From contig NZ_JBDFMD010000001.1 in assembly GCF_047238105.1 (NCBI RefSeq), positions 2,852,001 through 2,916,000 on the forward strand: 64,000 nucleotides of DNA. Reading direction: 5' to 3'. Each line of letters opens with the position of its first letter. The first letter of the stretch is position 1. A model generated the notes under the pieces. It saw nothing but the letters and a program-made list of their open reading frames with translations. It made no database searches and was not told where the DNA came from. This stretch comes from Paenibacillus_D sp047238105 (GTDB lineage Bacteria; Bacillota; Bacilli; Paenibacillales; Paenibacillaceae). The position numbers and the translations under genes are program-made. Shown here piece after piece: positions 1 to 8,735 of the stretch.

Positions 1-69
1 GATGAAATAGTCATGAGAAGCCTTCTTGTTCTGCGCAAGCGGCCGGTCATCGGTCTTCTTCTTGGCCAT
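1..69 (-). CDS. smpB: SsrA-binding protein SmpB (N-terminus only)
   Basis: Only the first 23 codons lie in the window, read on the minus strand from an ATG at 67-69; the gene runs off the left edge. The visible peptide (MAKKK..., then LAQNKKASHDYFI) is the characteristic SmpB start, including the conserved N-K-K-A-x-H-D-Y-x-I segment that leads into the tmRNA-binding barrel. SmpB delivers tmRNA to stalled ribosomes. It lies downstream of rnr and secG, as in Bacillus, where RNase R degrades the defective mRNAs released by trans-translation. The identification rests on a short stretch plus synteny. Confidence 0.9.
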   Translation of the reverse strand, partial: MAKKKTDDRPLAQNKKASHDYFI

Positions 70-141
70 GAGCCTCACTCCTCACTGCCGTTTACGACAC
101 GTTGATTCCTGGCTGAGCCAGACATTTATTGTAACAAGAAC

Positions 142-169
142 GGCAGGGGAAATCAATATCCCCCTGCCC
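142..169 (-). terminator. hairpin between rnr and smpB
   Basis: An 8-bp G/C stem (GGCAGGGG with CCCCTGCC) separates rnr from smpB. On the minus strand it is followed by the weak T-rich stretch GTTCTTGTT, so it is either an inefficient terminator or an mRNA-stabilising hairpin. Confidence 0.5.
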
Positions 170-202
170 TCATCGCCTTCCGCAGACACCGCCCGCCGAC
201 GG

Positions 203-3168
203 CTATTTCTTCTTCTTGCGGACGAAGGCAGCCATGCTGCTGCCGCCTTTGCCGCCCTTGCTGCCTTTCTTGCGCTTGGCGCCATTGCCGCTGCCGGAGC
301 CGAACGGCCCGCCAGGCCCGCCGCTGCGCTTGCGCGGACCGGCGCCGCGGCCCCGGCCGGAGCTCTCGTCCTCGCCAGTGTCCCGTCCGGCACCATCGCC
401 GCGGATCGGCAATCCCCACATGTCTGTGCGGATGCCGCCCTTGCGCTCGCCGCCTGCACGTCCAGCCGCTTCGCCGCCCGCTTGCTCAGCCGCTTCGCCG
501 CCAGCGCGCCGCGCCCCGGCCTCGCCGCTGTTAGCGTCGCGCTCACGCCCGCCGTCTGCGCCTCGCTCACGCCCGTCGCCCGGCCGCTCCGCCTGCTCCT
601 CGCGTCCCGAGCGGCGCCGCGCCGCCCCGGGCTCCTCGCCGGACCAGTCGCCCTGCTCGCTGCCCTCGGGCAGATCCCACGTGCCGCGCCCGATATGGCC
701 GACCAGCCGGGCCTTGCCGGTGCGGGCCCTCGGCGCAGACGCAGCACCTTGCCCATCACGCGCTTGCCCGCCTTGGCGCGCCGGGCCGGCCTCAATCGTG
801 CCCTTGCGGCCTTTCTTGCCCTTGGCCGTACCGGCCGCTCCCGCAGCAGGCGCCGACGCGCCCGGCTTGGCGCCCCGCTTGCCGCCGCCACGCTTGGCTC
901 CCGCATCGGAGGAGGCGCTGCGCTCGGTCTTCTGGCGCTTGCCGCCCCATACCTCGCTCTTGCCGGGGCCAGCCCCGCGGCCGCGCGGCGCGCTGCCGTA
1001 GTAGCCCTTACCGCCGCCCTCGCGCGGCTTCATGTCGAGCAGCTCGAAGTCGATCGTATGCTCCTCCATATTGACCCGCGACACCCGGATCTTCAGCTCG
1101 TCGCCGATCCGGAACTGCCGCGAGGTGCGCTCGCCGATCAGCATCATATGCTGCTCGTGGAAGTGGTAATAGTCGTCATTAAGATCGCTGAGCCGGATCA
1201 GCCCTTCGACCGAGTTCTCCAGCTCGACGAAGATGCCGAAGCTGGTGACGCTGCTGATCATGCCTTCGAATTCTTCGCCGACCTTGTCCAACATATATTC
1301 GCACTTCTTGAGCTTCTCGGTGTCCCGCTCGGCGTCTACCGCCACACGCTCGCGCGTCGAGGAATGCAGCGCCGCCTCCGGCATCCATGCCTCCAGCGCC
1401 TCGTGACGGCTAGCTGGCAGCGTCCCGCCGTTCTCCAGCACCTCCCGGATCACCCGGTGGATGACCAGGTCGGGATAACGCCGGATCGGCGAGGTGAAGT
1501 GCGAGTAGAACTCCGCCGCCAGGCCGAAGTGGCCGAGGCTCTGCGGATCATACTTGGCCTGCTTCATCGAGCGCAGCATAACGGTGGAGATGACCGTCTC
1601 CTCCTTGGCGCCGCGCACGTCATCGAGCAGCGTCTGGAGCGCCCGCGGATGGACCGCGTTGCCCTTGCCTTTGACGCTATAGCCGAAATTGGCCGCGAAC
1701 TGGACGAACGCCAGCAGCTTCTCCGCGTCCGGGTCCTCATGGATCCGGTACAGGAACGGCACCTTGAGCCAGTGGAAATGCTCCGCCACCGTCTCATTGG
1801 CCGCCAGCATGAACTCCTCGATGATCTGCTCGGCGACCGAGCGCTCGCGCTTGACGATATCCACCGCTTTGCCGTTCTCGTCTACGATTACCTTGGATTC
1901 CGTGAATTCGAAGTCGATGGCGCCCCGCTTCATCCGCTTCTTGCGCAGCTTCATCGCCAGCTCTTCCATCAGCTTGAACATATCCAGCAGGCCGCTGTAG
2001 CGCTCCTGCAGCTGGGCATCGTCCTCAGTCAGCAGCTTGCGCACATTGCTGTACGTCATCCGCTCCTTGGTGCGGATCACGCTCGTGAACACGTCGTGAC
2101 GCACCCGCTTCAGCGTCTTGGCGTCGAACTCCATCTCGCACGACATCGTCAGCCGGTCAACCTGCGGATTGAGCGAGCAGATGCCGTTGGACAGACGATG
2201 CGGCAGCATCGGGATGACCCGGTCCACCAGATAGACGCTGCACCCCCGACGGAACGCCTCCTGATCGAGCGCAGACTTATCCTTTACATAGTAGCTGACA
2301 TCGGCGATATGCACGCCCAAGATATAGTTGCCGTTCTCGGCCCACTCGACATTGACCGCATCATCGAGGTCCTTGGCGTCCTCGCCGTCGATCGTGACGA
2401 TCGTCTTCTCCCGCAGATCGCGGCGGCCCTGTTGGACGATCTCTTCCTCCGTGATCGTATCCGGCGCAGCCTCGGCTTCCTTCATCACGTCATCGGGGAA
2501 GGACTCCGGCAGCTGATGCTTGCGGATGATCGAGAGGATATCGATGCCCGGGTCGTCCTTATGTGTCCCAGCACCTCGACGATCTCGCCCTCGGCCGCTG
2601 AGCGGCCTTCCGGATAGTTGACGATGCGCGCGACGACCTTCTGGCCGCTCACCGCCCCCTTGAACTCGCCCTTGGGGATAAAAATATCGCGGTTGATGCG
2701 TTTGTCATCCGGGATGACAAACGCATACACCTCGTGGTTCTCGAACGTCCCGACCACCTGCGTCACCGCACGCTGGACGATCCGTACGACTTCGCCCTCG
2801 ACGCGGCCGCCGTTCTCGCTCCGTCCCGTGACGCGCAGCAGCACCGTATCGCCGTTCATGGCGCTTTTCAGATCATTGGCATTGACATAGATGTCCGGCT
2901 GACCCTTGTCGTCCGGCAGCAGGAACGCAAATCCCTTCATATGCACCTGCAGCCGTCCCCGCACCAGGTTCATCCGCTCCGGGACGCCGTAGCGGTCGCT
3001 GCGCGTGCGCAGGATCTTGCCGCTCGACTCCAACTCATTGAGCAGTTTTAGGAACGCCTTGAACACAGCGGCGTCATTGATCTGGAATTGCTCTTCCAGC
3101 TCCTGGTACGTCATCGGCTTGTACGCCGTCTCCCGCATAAAATCCAATATCTCTTGCTCGGTTATCAT
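203..3168 (-). pseudogene. rnr: ribonuclease R, interrupted by one frameshift
   Basis: 3'-5' exoribonuclease of the RNB family, acting in mRNA and rRNA turnover and quality control with SmpB-tmRNA. The 5' part (2485-3168) encodes the N-terminal winged helix and the cold-shock domains. The 3' part (203 to about 2560) encodes the RNB domain, with the catalytic D-A-K-D-L-D-D-A motif and HIADVSYYV, then an S1 domain. The two parts are in different frames. Homology continues across position 2558-2566, where CAC-AT-AAG-GAC (minus strand) stands in place of the usual GHKDDPGID codons, a net shift of +2 or -1. After the S1 domain comes a tail of about 275 residues rich in Gly, Arg, Lys and Ala, ending KKKK. 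The rest of the gene is intact, so a sequencing error is as likely as a real mutation. Confidence 0.9.
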
Positions 3169-3325
3169 TCACTCACCTCAGAGCCGGACGGGATGCTACC
3201 GAAGCATCCGGGTCCGGGCAGATAAATAGCCATATTATAAGTAGTATACACGAATCAGGGGACTCACAATCGTAAATCCATCAACATTCAACAATTCTCT
3301 CGCCCATAGCCTCTTTCGTGAACAC

Positions 3326-3352
3326 AAAAAAAGCAGGGTCCCCCCTGCTTTT
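3326..3352 (-). terminator. rho-independent terminator after secG
   Basis: Inverted repeat AAAAGCAGG / CCTGCTTTT just downstream of secG. On the minus strand it is followed by seven T residues, a standard intrinsic terminator separating secG from rnr. Confidence 0.85.
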
Positions 3353-3364
3353 GGCTGTTATACG

Positions 3365-3601
3365 TTAGTTGGATACAAAGTAAGCAACGACCAGCGCCAA
3401 AATGAAAAATCCGGTCGCCAGGGCAACAGTCAGACGCTGCAGGAACAGGTCCAGTCCGCGCGCTTTCTGCTTGCCGAACAGATGCTCTGCGCCGCCGGAG
3501 ATCGCTCCAGCCAGACCAGCACTCTTACCCTTCTGCAGGAGGACAACCGCAATCAAACCCAATGCGAAAATGACCAACACAATCTTAAATGCTTGTTCCA
3601 C
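3365..3601 (-). CDS. secG: preprotein translocase subunit SecG
   Basis: Small membrane subunit of the SecYEG protein-export channel. The 78-residue product has two hydrophobic segments (about residues 5-22 and 57-76) flanking a glycine-rich cytoplasmic loop (GKSAGLAGAISGGAEHLFGK), the SecG signature. The start is GTG at 3599-3601, preceded by an AGGAGGTG ribosome-binding site with good spacing. It lies upstream of rnr and smpB on the same strand, the Bacillus order (there with yvaK between them), and has its own terminator. Confidence 0.96.
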   Translation of the reverse strand: MEQAFKIVLVIFALGLIAVVLLQKGKSAGLAGAISGGAEHLFGKQKARGLDLFLQRLTVALATGFFILALVVAYFVSN

Positions 3602-3806
3602 AATTCCACCTCCTGATTAAGTAAGCTTGCATAGTCCGAAGCGCGAAGCGCCGGGATAAATAAAAAACACACTTATATAGTCTAGCACAACTAGCGCTAG
3701 TTGACAATATGAGCCCCGCAAAATGACTGTATTCCGCTTCGCGATTTTTGGTTATATAAAGGATATAGGCTGGCCGCAAGACCCAACCCCTGGAAGGAGC
3801 GTGAAC

Positions 3807-4070
3807 ATGATGAATCAAGCCCCACCAACCAATAATAACAATCCCCAAGGCGGAGGAGAAAATCCCGTCGAGCCTAGAAAAAAGCACTGGATCGTCCTCT
3901 CGGCAATCGTCGGTTCCGTCTTCATCATCCTGCTGGTCATGGGCATCAGTCTGGACTGGTTCTCCAATAGCAATATCAATGAACCGCCGGCAGGGCAATC
4001 AGGCCCAGGCATTGAACAGCCCGACCCGCCAGCGATCCATGATTCAACCCTGGACAAGCTGCAGGAGTAA
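3807..4070 (+). CDS. small single-pass membrane protein, function unknown
   Basis: An 87-residue product starting at ATG 3807, seven bases after AAGGAG. Residues 1-30 are polar, Asn/Pro/Gly-rich (APPTNNNNPQGGG...). One hydrophobic helix follows at about residues 32-52 (WIVLSAIVGSVFIILLVMG), preceded by basic RKKH, suggesting a short cytoplasmic N-terminus and an external acidic Pro-rich C-terminus. There is no cysteine, so it is not a lipoprotein. I do not recognise the family. It is convergent with secG and followed on the same strand by a SASP gene, which hints at, but does not prove, a spore-related role. Confidence 0.65.
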   Translation: MMNQAPPTNNNNPQGGGENPVEPRKKHWIVLSAIVGSVFIILLVMGISLDWFSNSNINEPPAGQSGPGIEQPDPPAIHDSTLDKLQE

Positions 4071-4288
4071 TCCGGACTGACGGAAGAGGAGCATCCGCGG
4101 ACCGAACGCCTTCTATACGACAAATGGAGATGGCCGCTGCGCCATCTTCTTTACTTGTGTGCGCTATGACGAAAGACGGCTTCACCAGCGATAAAATTCC
4201 ACAGTCCCCCTCGCCGTGCCACTGCCTCCTCTTATTCTCCGCACGGACCGGGCATACTAACGGCAAAACCGCAAAAGGAGCGAGGCAC

Positions 4289-4570
4289 ATGGCCAGAAGA
4301 AGGAGAAGGCAGTATATAGTCCCGGGGGCAGAACAGGCGATGCAGCAGTTTAAAGCCGAAGTCATGAAAAAAGAGGGCTACACCGTCAATCCATCACAGC
4401 CGGACGACGTCAAATACGAGGTGGCAGGCAAGCTGGGCATCCCGCTCAAGCAGGGGGACAACGGCGATCTGACTACCGAATCAGCCGGCCACATCGGCGG
4501 CAGGATCGGCGGCTCGATGGTCCGCGAGATGGTCCGCTTGGCCCAGGAAGGGCTCGCCCGGAGGCAGTAG
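4289..4570 (+). CDS. alpha/beta-type small acid-soluble spore protein
   Basis: DNA-binding protein of the spore core that protects dormant DNA and is degraded at germination. The 93-residue product starts at ATG 4289, after GCAAAAGGAG. The family pattern is clear: VPGAEQAMQQFKAEV (helix 1), then KYEVAGKLGIPL, which covers the usual GPR protease cleavage region (K-Y-E-hydrophobic-A), then GGRIGGSMVREMVRLAQEGL (helix 2). Unusual points are a basic N-terminus (MARRRRRQ) and about a dozen extra residues (EGYTVNPSQPDD) between helix 1 and the cleavage region. Expression in the forespore would be expected from the family; I did not resolve the promoter. Confidence 0.9.
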   Translation: MARRRRRQYIVPGAEQAMQQFKAEVMKKEGYTVNPSQPDDVKYEVAGKLGIPLKQGDNGDLTTESAGHIGGRIGGSMVREMVRLAQEGLARRQ

Positions 4571-4628
4571 CGCCATGAGTGAAACGGTACAGCGCAGACA
4601 GGGACCGGCACCCGGCTAGATGCATTTT

Positions 4629-4643
4629 CAGGCTGTTGAAAAA
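4629..4643. repeat. isolated terminal repeat of the MITE-like family
   Basis: Fifteen bases (CAGGCTGTTGAAAAA) identical to the left end of the complete MITE-like element at 26135. No matching right end is visible before eno, so this looks like a truncated remnant. Confidence 0.55.
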
Positions 4644-4705
4644 TCTTAGCATTCCAGTATGGAGAGTAAGGGCATTATTGGAACAGCGTGCGACGAGGGG
4701 CTGTA

Positions 4706-4868
4706 AGCACCATTTTGCTTAGCGCGGTTGGCCCGCGCTCGGAGCGCCGCTCCTAGCATCATTTTGGTGCTTAGAGGACTCGGGTCGGTGCTGTACGCAC
4801 CATTTTGGTACTTAGAGCGGTCAGCCGATGCTCGAGGAAAGGCTCTACATGCAGTTTGGTGCTTAGAG
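4706..4868. repeat. four interspersed palindromic repeats
   Basis: Four copies of a roughly 20-bp motif related to GCACCATTTTGGTGCTTAGA occur at 4706-4724, 4756-4776, 4797-4817 and 4851-4868, spaced about 41-54 bp apart with unrelated sequence between. The consensus contains a perfect hairpin, GCACCA-TTT-TGGTGC; individual copies are degenerate. Together with the MITE end and the eno terminator this accounts for the gene-free stretch 4571-5020. Confidence 0.75.
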
Positions 4869-4975
4869 TGCCCTCTTCTTTACCGCCAGGACGAATTTTG
4901 AGGGCAGCCTGACTTCTGCCCTTATCATTCGGCCAGAGAGCGCAGAGGGTCTGCGCCGCAAGTAAACACCACAAC

Positions 4976-5006
4976 AAAAAGGAGATGGCCGCCGGCCATC
5001 TCCTCT
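4976..5006 (-). terminator. terminator of the glycolytic operon
   Basis: Eleven-bp perfect stem (GGAGATGGCCG with CGGCCATCTCC) immediately downstream of eno, followed on the minus strand by TTTTTGTT. A strong intrinsic terminator. Confidence 0.9.
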
Positions 5007-5020
5007 TTCATGTCTATTTC

Positions 5021-6316
5021 TTACTTCTTGAAGTTCTTCAGGTTGTAGAACGCCGAAGCGCCAGCGTAGATCGCTGTCGAACCCAGTTGGTCCTCGATGC
5101 GGAGCAATTGGTTGTACTTCGCTACGCGGTCTGTACGGGAAGGAGCACCCGTTTTGATCTGACCGGCGTTCGTTGCTACAGCGATATCAGCGATCGTGCT
5201 GTCTTCGCTCTCACCGGAACGGTGGGAGATAACAGCTGTGTAGCTAGCACGCTTCGCCATTTCGATCGCGTCGAACGTCTCAGTCAGCGAGCCGATTTGG
5301 TTCACTTTAACGAGGATCGAGTTGCCTACGCCTTGCTCGATGCCTTTGGACAGACGCTCGGTGTTGGTAACGAACAGGTCGTCGCCTACGAGTTGGACTT
5401 TGCCGCCCAGCTTGTCCGTCAGCAGCTTCCAGCCTTCCCAGTCGTCCTCGGCGATGCCGTCTTCGATGGTGATGATTGGGTACTTGTCAACCAGACCAGC
5501 CAGGTAGTCTACGAACTCAGCGGAAGTGAACGAGCGGCCTTCGCCTTCGAGATGGTACTTGCCATCTTTGAAGAACTCGGTGGAGGCCACGTCCATGCCC
5601 AGGTAGATGTCTTCGCCAGCTTTGTAGCCTGCGCGCTCGATCGCCGAGATGATCGTCGTGATCGCTTCTTCGTTGGAGCCCAGGTTCGGTGCGAAGCCGC
5701 CCTCGTCGCCTACAGCCGTATTCAGACCTTTTTCTTGCAGAACAGCTTTCAGGCTGTGGAAGATCTCAGCGCCGATCCGCAGCGCTTCCTTGAAGCTCTC
5801 TGCGCCAACTGGCAATACCATAAACTCTTGCACGTCGATGTTGTTATCGGCATGCTCGCCGCCGTTGACGATGTTCATCATCGGTACTGGCAGAGTCTTC
5901 GCGTTGAATCCGCCCAGGTACGTGTACAAGGGAACGTCCAGCGCGTCAGCAGCCGCACGAGCGACAGCCATCGACACAGCGAGGATCGCGTTAGCGCCAA
6001 GTTTCCCTTTATTCGGCGTTCCGTCGAGCTCGATCATGGCACGGTCGATCGCCACTTGGTCAAGCGCGTCGAGTCCGATAATTTCCGGGGCAATAATCGT
6101 GTTCACATTCTCGACAGCTTTCAGCACGCCTTTGCCCAGGTAGCGGGATTTGTCGCCGTCACGCAGTTCGACAGCTTCGAAGGCGCCTGTGGATGCGCCG
6201 GATGGCACGATCGCACGGCCTTTGCCGCCGGACTCAAGAGCCACTTCTACTTCAACAGTCGGGTTGCCGCGGGAGTCCAGCACTTCGCGTGCGTATACAT
6301 CAGTAATGATAGACAT
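5021..6316 (-). CDS. eno: enolase
   Basis: Converts 2-phosphoglycerate to phosphoenolpyruvate. The 431-residue product has the full enolase pattern: GNPTVEVEV near the N-terminus, the Mg-binding acidic residues in the barrel, and the signature SHRSGESEDSTIADIAVA at about residues 364-381. Start is ATG 6314-6316; an AAGGAG lies 12 bases upstream, with an out-of-frame ATG between. It is the last gene of the cggR-gapA-pgk-tpiA-gpmI-eno cluster, followed by a strong terminator. In Bacillus enolase is also an RNA-degradosome component; nothing here tests that. Confidence 0.98.
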   Translation of the reverse strand: MSIITDVYAREVLDSRGNPTVEVEVALESGGKGRAIVPSGASTGAFEAVELRDGDKSRYLGKGVLKAVENVNTIIAPEIIGLDALDQVAIDRAMIELDGTPNKGKLGANAILAVSMAVARAAADALDVPLYTYLGGFNAKTLPVPMMNIVNGGEHADNNIDVQEFMVLPVGAESFKEALRIGAEIFHSLKAVLQEKGLNTAVGDEGGFAPNLGSNEEAITTIISAIERAGYKAGEDIYLGMDVASTEFFKDGKYHLEGEGRSFTSAEFVDYLAGLVDKYPIITIEDGIAEDDWEGWKLLTDKLGGKVQLVGDDLFVTNTERLSKGIEQGVGNSILVKVNQIGSLTETFDAIEMAKRASYTAVISHRSGESEDSTIADIAVATNAGQIKTGAPSRTDRVAKYNQLLRIEDQLGSTAIYAGASAFYNLKNFKK

Positions 6317-6387
6317 GAAACATGAACACTCCTTTGTGGTTGGTAGTCTGATCTATTATACCTTCTATGGGCCTTGCTCCGCAAAAT

Positions 6388-7929
6388 TTAGTCGCGCTTG
6401 ATCAGCGTGGTGCCTGTCATTTCATCCGGCTTGCCCAGGCCCATCAGATCCAGCACGGTCGGTGCCAGATCCGCCAGGATGCCGTCCTCGCGCAGCTGTG
6501 CCGAAGCGTCAGTGACGATCACCGGTACCGGGTTCGTGGTGTGCGCGGTGAACGGACGGCTCACCTCGTCCAATACGAGATCCGCATTGCCGTGATCCGC
6601 TGTGATGATCGCCACGCCGCCTGTGGCCAATACAGCCTCGACGACTTGTCCCATGCACTCGTCCGTCACTTCGACCGCCTTGATCGTCGGCTCCAGCATG
6701 CCGGAGTGGCCGACCATGTCAGGGTTAGCGAAATTCAGAATAATGACATCGTGATTCTCCGCCTCGATCTCCTTGACCGCAGCCGCTGCCACTTCATACG
6801 CGCTCATCTCGGGCTTCAGGTCGTAGGTAGCAACCTTCGGCGAGTTGATGAGGATGCGCGTCTCGCCCGGCAGCTCGACATCGCGGCCGCCGCTGAAGAA
6901 GAAGGTGACGTGCGGGTATTTCTCGGTCTCGGCGATCCGCAGCTGCTTCTTGCCGTTCTGCACGAGCACCTCGCCCAGCGTGTTGTCCAGATTCTTCGGC
7001 GCGTAAGCGACATAGCCGCCCACCGTCTCCGAGAACAGGGTCAGGCAGACGAAGTGCAGGTTCTTCGGCTGGCGCTCGCCGCGGTCGAAGTCGCGGAAGT
7101 CCGCGTTGTTGAACACATTGGACAGCTGGATCGCCCGGTCGGGACGGAAGTTGAAGAAGATGACCGAATCCTCGGACTCGACCAATCCGACCGGCTGGCC
7201 GTCCGCTCCGACGATAACCGACGGCTCGACGAACTCGTCGAACACCGACTTCTCGTACGATTCGACGATCGCCTTTACCGGATCGGCATAAGCCGGGCCT
7301 TCACCGTACACCATCGCCCGGTAAGACTTCTCCACGCGATCCCACCGCTTGTCGCGGTCCATCGCGTAGTAGCGCCCTTGCACCGTAGCGATCTTGCCTA
7401 CGCCCGTCTCCTCGATCTTGGCCTGCAGCGCCTCCATATAGCCGCGCGCGCTGTCCGGCGCGACATCCCGGCCGTCCAGGAAGCAATGGATGTACACGTC
7501 ATCCAACTGCTCCTGCTTCGCCAGCTCCAGGAGCGCGAACAGGTGAGCGATATGACTGTGCACGCCGCCATCGGAGAGCAGACCATATAGATGAAGCTTC
7601 TTGCCATTCTGCTTGGCATGCTTGACTGCGCCCAGCAGCGTGCCATTGGTGAAGAAATCCCCTTCGCGGATCGACTTGGTGATCCGGGTCAGATCCTGAT
7701 AGACGATCCGGCCCGCGCCGATGTTCAGATGGCCGACCTCGGAGTTGCCCATCTGGCCTTCCGGCAGGCCGACCGCTTCGCCGCAAGCGGTCAGCGTGGC
7801 GTGCGGATAGTTCGCCAGATAGCGGTCATAATTGGGCTTCTTCGCTTGCGCGACCGCATTGCCATGCGTTTCGCCGCGCAGACCGAAGCCGTCCATGATG
7901 ATCAGTGCAACCGGTCCTGAGACTGCCAT
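6388..7929 (-). CDS. gpmI: 2,3-bisphosphoglycerate-independent phosphoglycerate mutase
   Basis: Interconverts 3- and 2-phosphoglycerate by a Mn-dependent phosphoserine mechanism. At 513 residues it has the family length. Visible are the N-terminal metal motif IMDGFGLRGE, the catalytic-serine region GQMGNSEVGHLNIGAGR, and the C-terminal metal motif TADHGNADL. The start codon lies one base after the tpiA stop, implying translational coupling, and eno follows about 70 bases downstream. Confidence 0.98.
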   Translation of the reverse strand: MAVSGPVALIIMDGFGLRGETHGNAVAQAKKPNYDRYLANYPHATLTACGEAVGLPEGQMGNSEVGHLNIGAGRIVYQDLTRITKSIREGDFFTNGTLLGAVKHAKQNGKKLHLYGLLSDGGVHSHIAHLFALLELAKQEQLDDVYIHCFLDGRDVAPDSARGYMEALQAKIEETGVGKIATVQGRYYAMDRDKRWDRVEKSYRAMVYGEGPAYADPVKAIVESYEKSVFDEFVEPSVIVGADGQPVGLVESEDSVIFFNFRPDRAIQLSNVFNNADFRDFDRGERQPKNLHFVCLTLFSETVGGYVAYAPKNLDNTLGEVLVQNGKKQLRIAETEKYPHVTFFFSGGRDVELPGETRILINSPKVATYDLKPEMSAYEVAAAAVKEIEAENHDVIILNFANPDMVGHSGMLEPTIKAVEVTDECMGQVVEAVLATGGVAIITADHGNADLVLDEVSRPFTAHTTNPVPVIVTDASAQLREDGILADLAPTVLDLMGLGKPDEMTGTTLIKRD

Positions 7930-7930
7930 C

Positions 7931-8683
7931 TTACTTGGCCCCCTCGATCAATTGGATGTAAGAGGCAGGCTCCAGGCTGGCGCCGCCGACGAGCGCGCCG
8001 TCGATGTTATCTTGGCCCATGTACTCGGCGATGTTGCCTGGCTTTACGCTGCCGCCATATTGGATCCGTACCGCATCGGCAGTAGCTGCATCGTACAGGT
8101 CAGCGATGACGCTGCGGATGTAGGCGATGACGTCCTCTGCATCTGCAGAAGTCGAGGATTTGCCTGTGCCGATCGCCCAAATTGGCTCGTACGCCACCAC
8201 AACCTGTGCCGCCTGCTCTGCACTCAGACCTTTGAAGGCTTCCGTTGTCTGTACTTTGCAGACGTCCTTCGTTTGATCGGCTTCACGCTCTTCCAGCTTC
8301 TCGCCTACGCAGACGATCGGCAGCAGGTCGTGCTTGAATGCCGCATGGACTTTTTTGTTCACGATCTCGTCCGTCTCACCGAAGTATGCGCGACGCTCGG
8401 AATGTCCGAGGATGACATACTTCACGCCCAGCTCCTTCAGCATCACGCCGCTGATCTCGCCCGTGTACGCACCATTGTCCTCGAAGTGGACATTTTGCGC
8501 ACCGATGGCAATGGTCGTGCCTTGAGCGGCCTCGACCAGCGCCGGCAGCGCGATGTATGGAGCACAGATGACGCTTTCTACGCCGTCGATCTCCGCTTTG
8601 CCTTTCACGTCTGCGAAGAAAGCTTTCGCCTCAGAGACGGTTTTGAACATTTTCCAGTTGCCTGCGATGATTGGTTGTCTCAC
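7931..8683 (-). CDS. tpiA: triose-phosphate isomerase
   Basis: Interconverts dihydroxyacetone phosphate and glyceraldehyde-3-phosphate. The 250-residue product begins MRQPIIAGNWKMFK with the active-site Asn/Lys, and carries the catalytic His in ILGHSERR and the catalytic Glu in YEPIWAIGTGK, followed by the phosphate-gripping loop. It sits between pgk and gpmI in the same operon, separated from gpmI by a single base. Confidence 0.98.
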   Translation of the reverse strand: MRQPIIAGNWKMFKTVSEAKAFFADVKGKAEIDGVESVICAPYIALPALVEAAQGTTIAIGAQNVHFEDNGAYTGEISGVMLKELGVKYVILGHSERRAYFGETDEIVNKKVHAAFKHDLLPIVCVGEKLEEREADQTKDVCKVQTTEAFKGLSAEQAAQVVVAYEPIWAIGTGKSSTSADAEDVIAYIRSVIADLYDAATADAVRIQYGGSVKPGNIAEYMGQDNIDGALVGGASLEPASYIQLIEGAK

Positions 8684-8735
8684 CTTGTGTTCACGTCCTC
8701 TCGAAAGTATCTCTCGCTGCTGACCGCAGCAGGTC

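Noticed and set aside
26..2617. 863-codon open frame on the plus strand opposite rnr
   Set aside because: It is the antisense shadow of the GC-rich rnr gene: no ribosome-binding site, Ala/Arg/Leu-rich composition, and the minus strand shows unmistakable RNase R domains.
4706..4868. Possible CRISPR-like repeat/spacer pattern
   Set aside because: Only four degenerate copies with irregular spacing and no cas genes.
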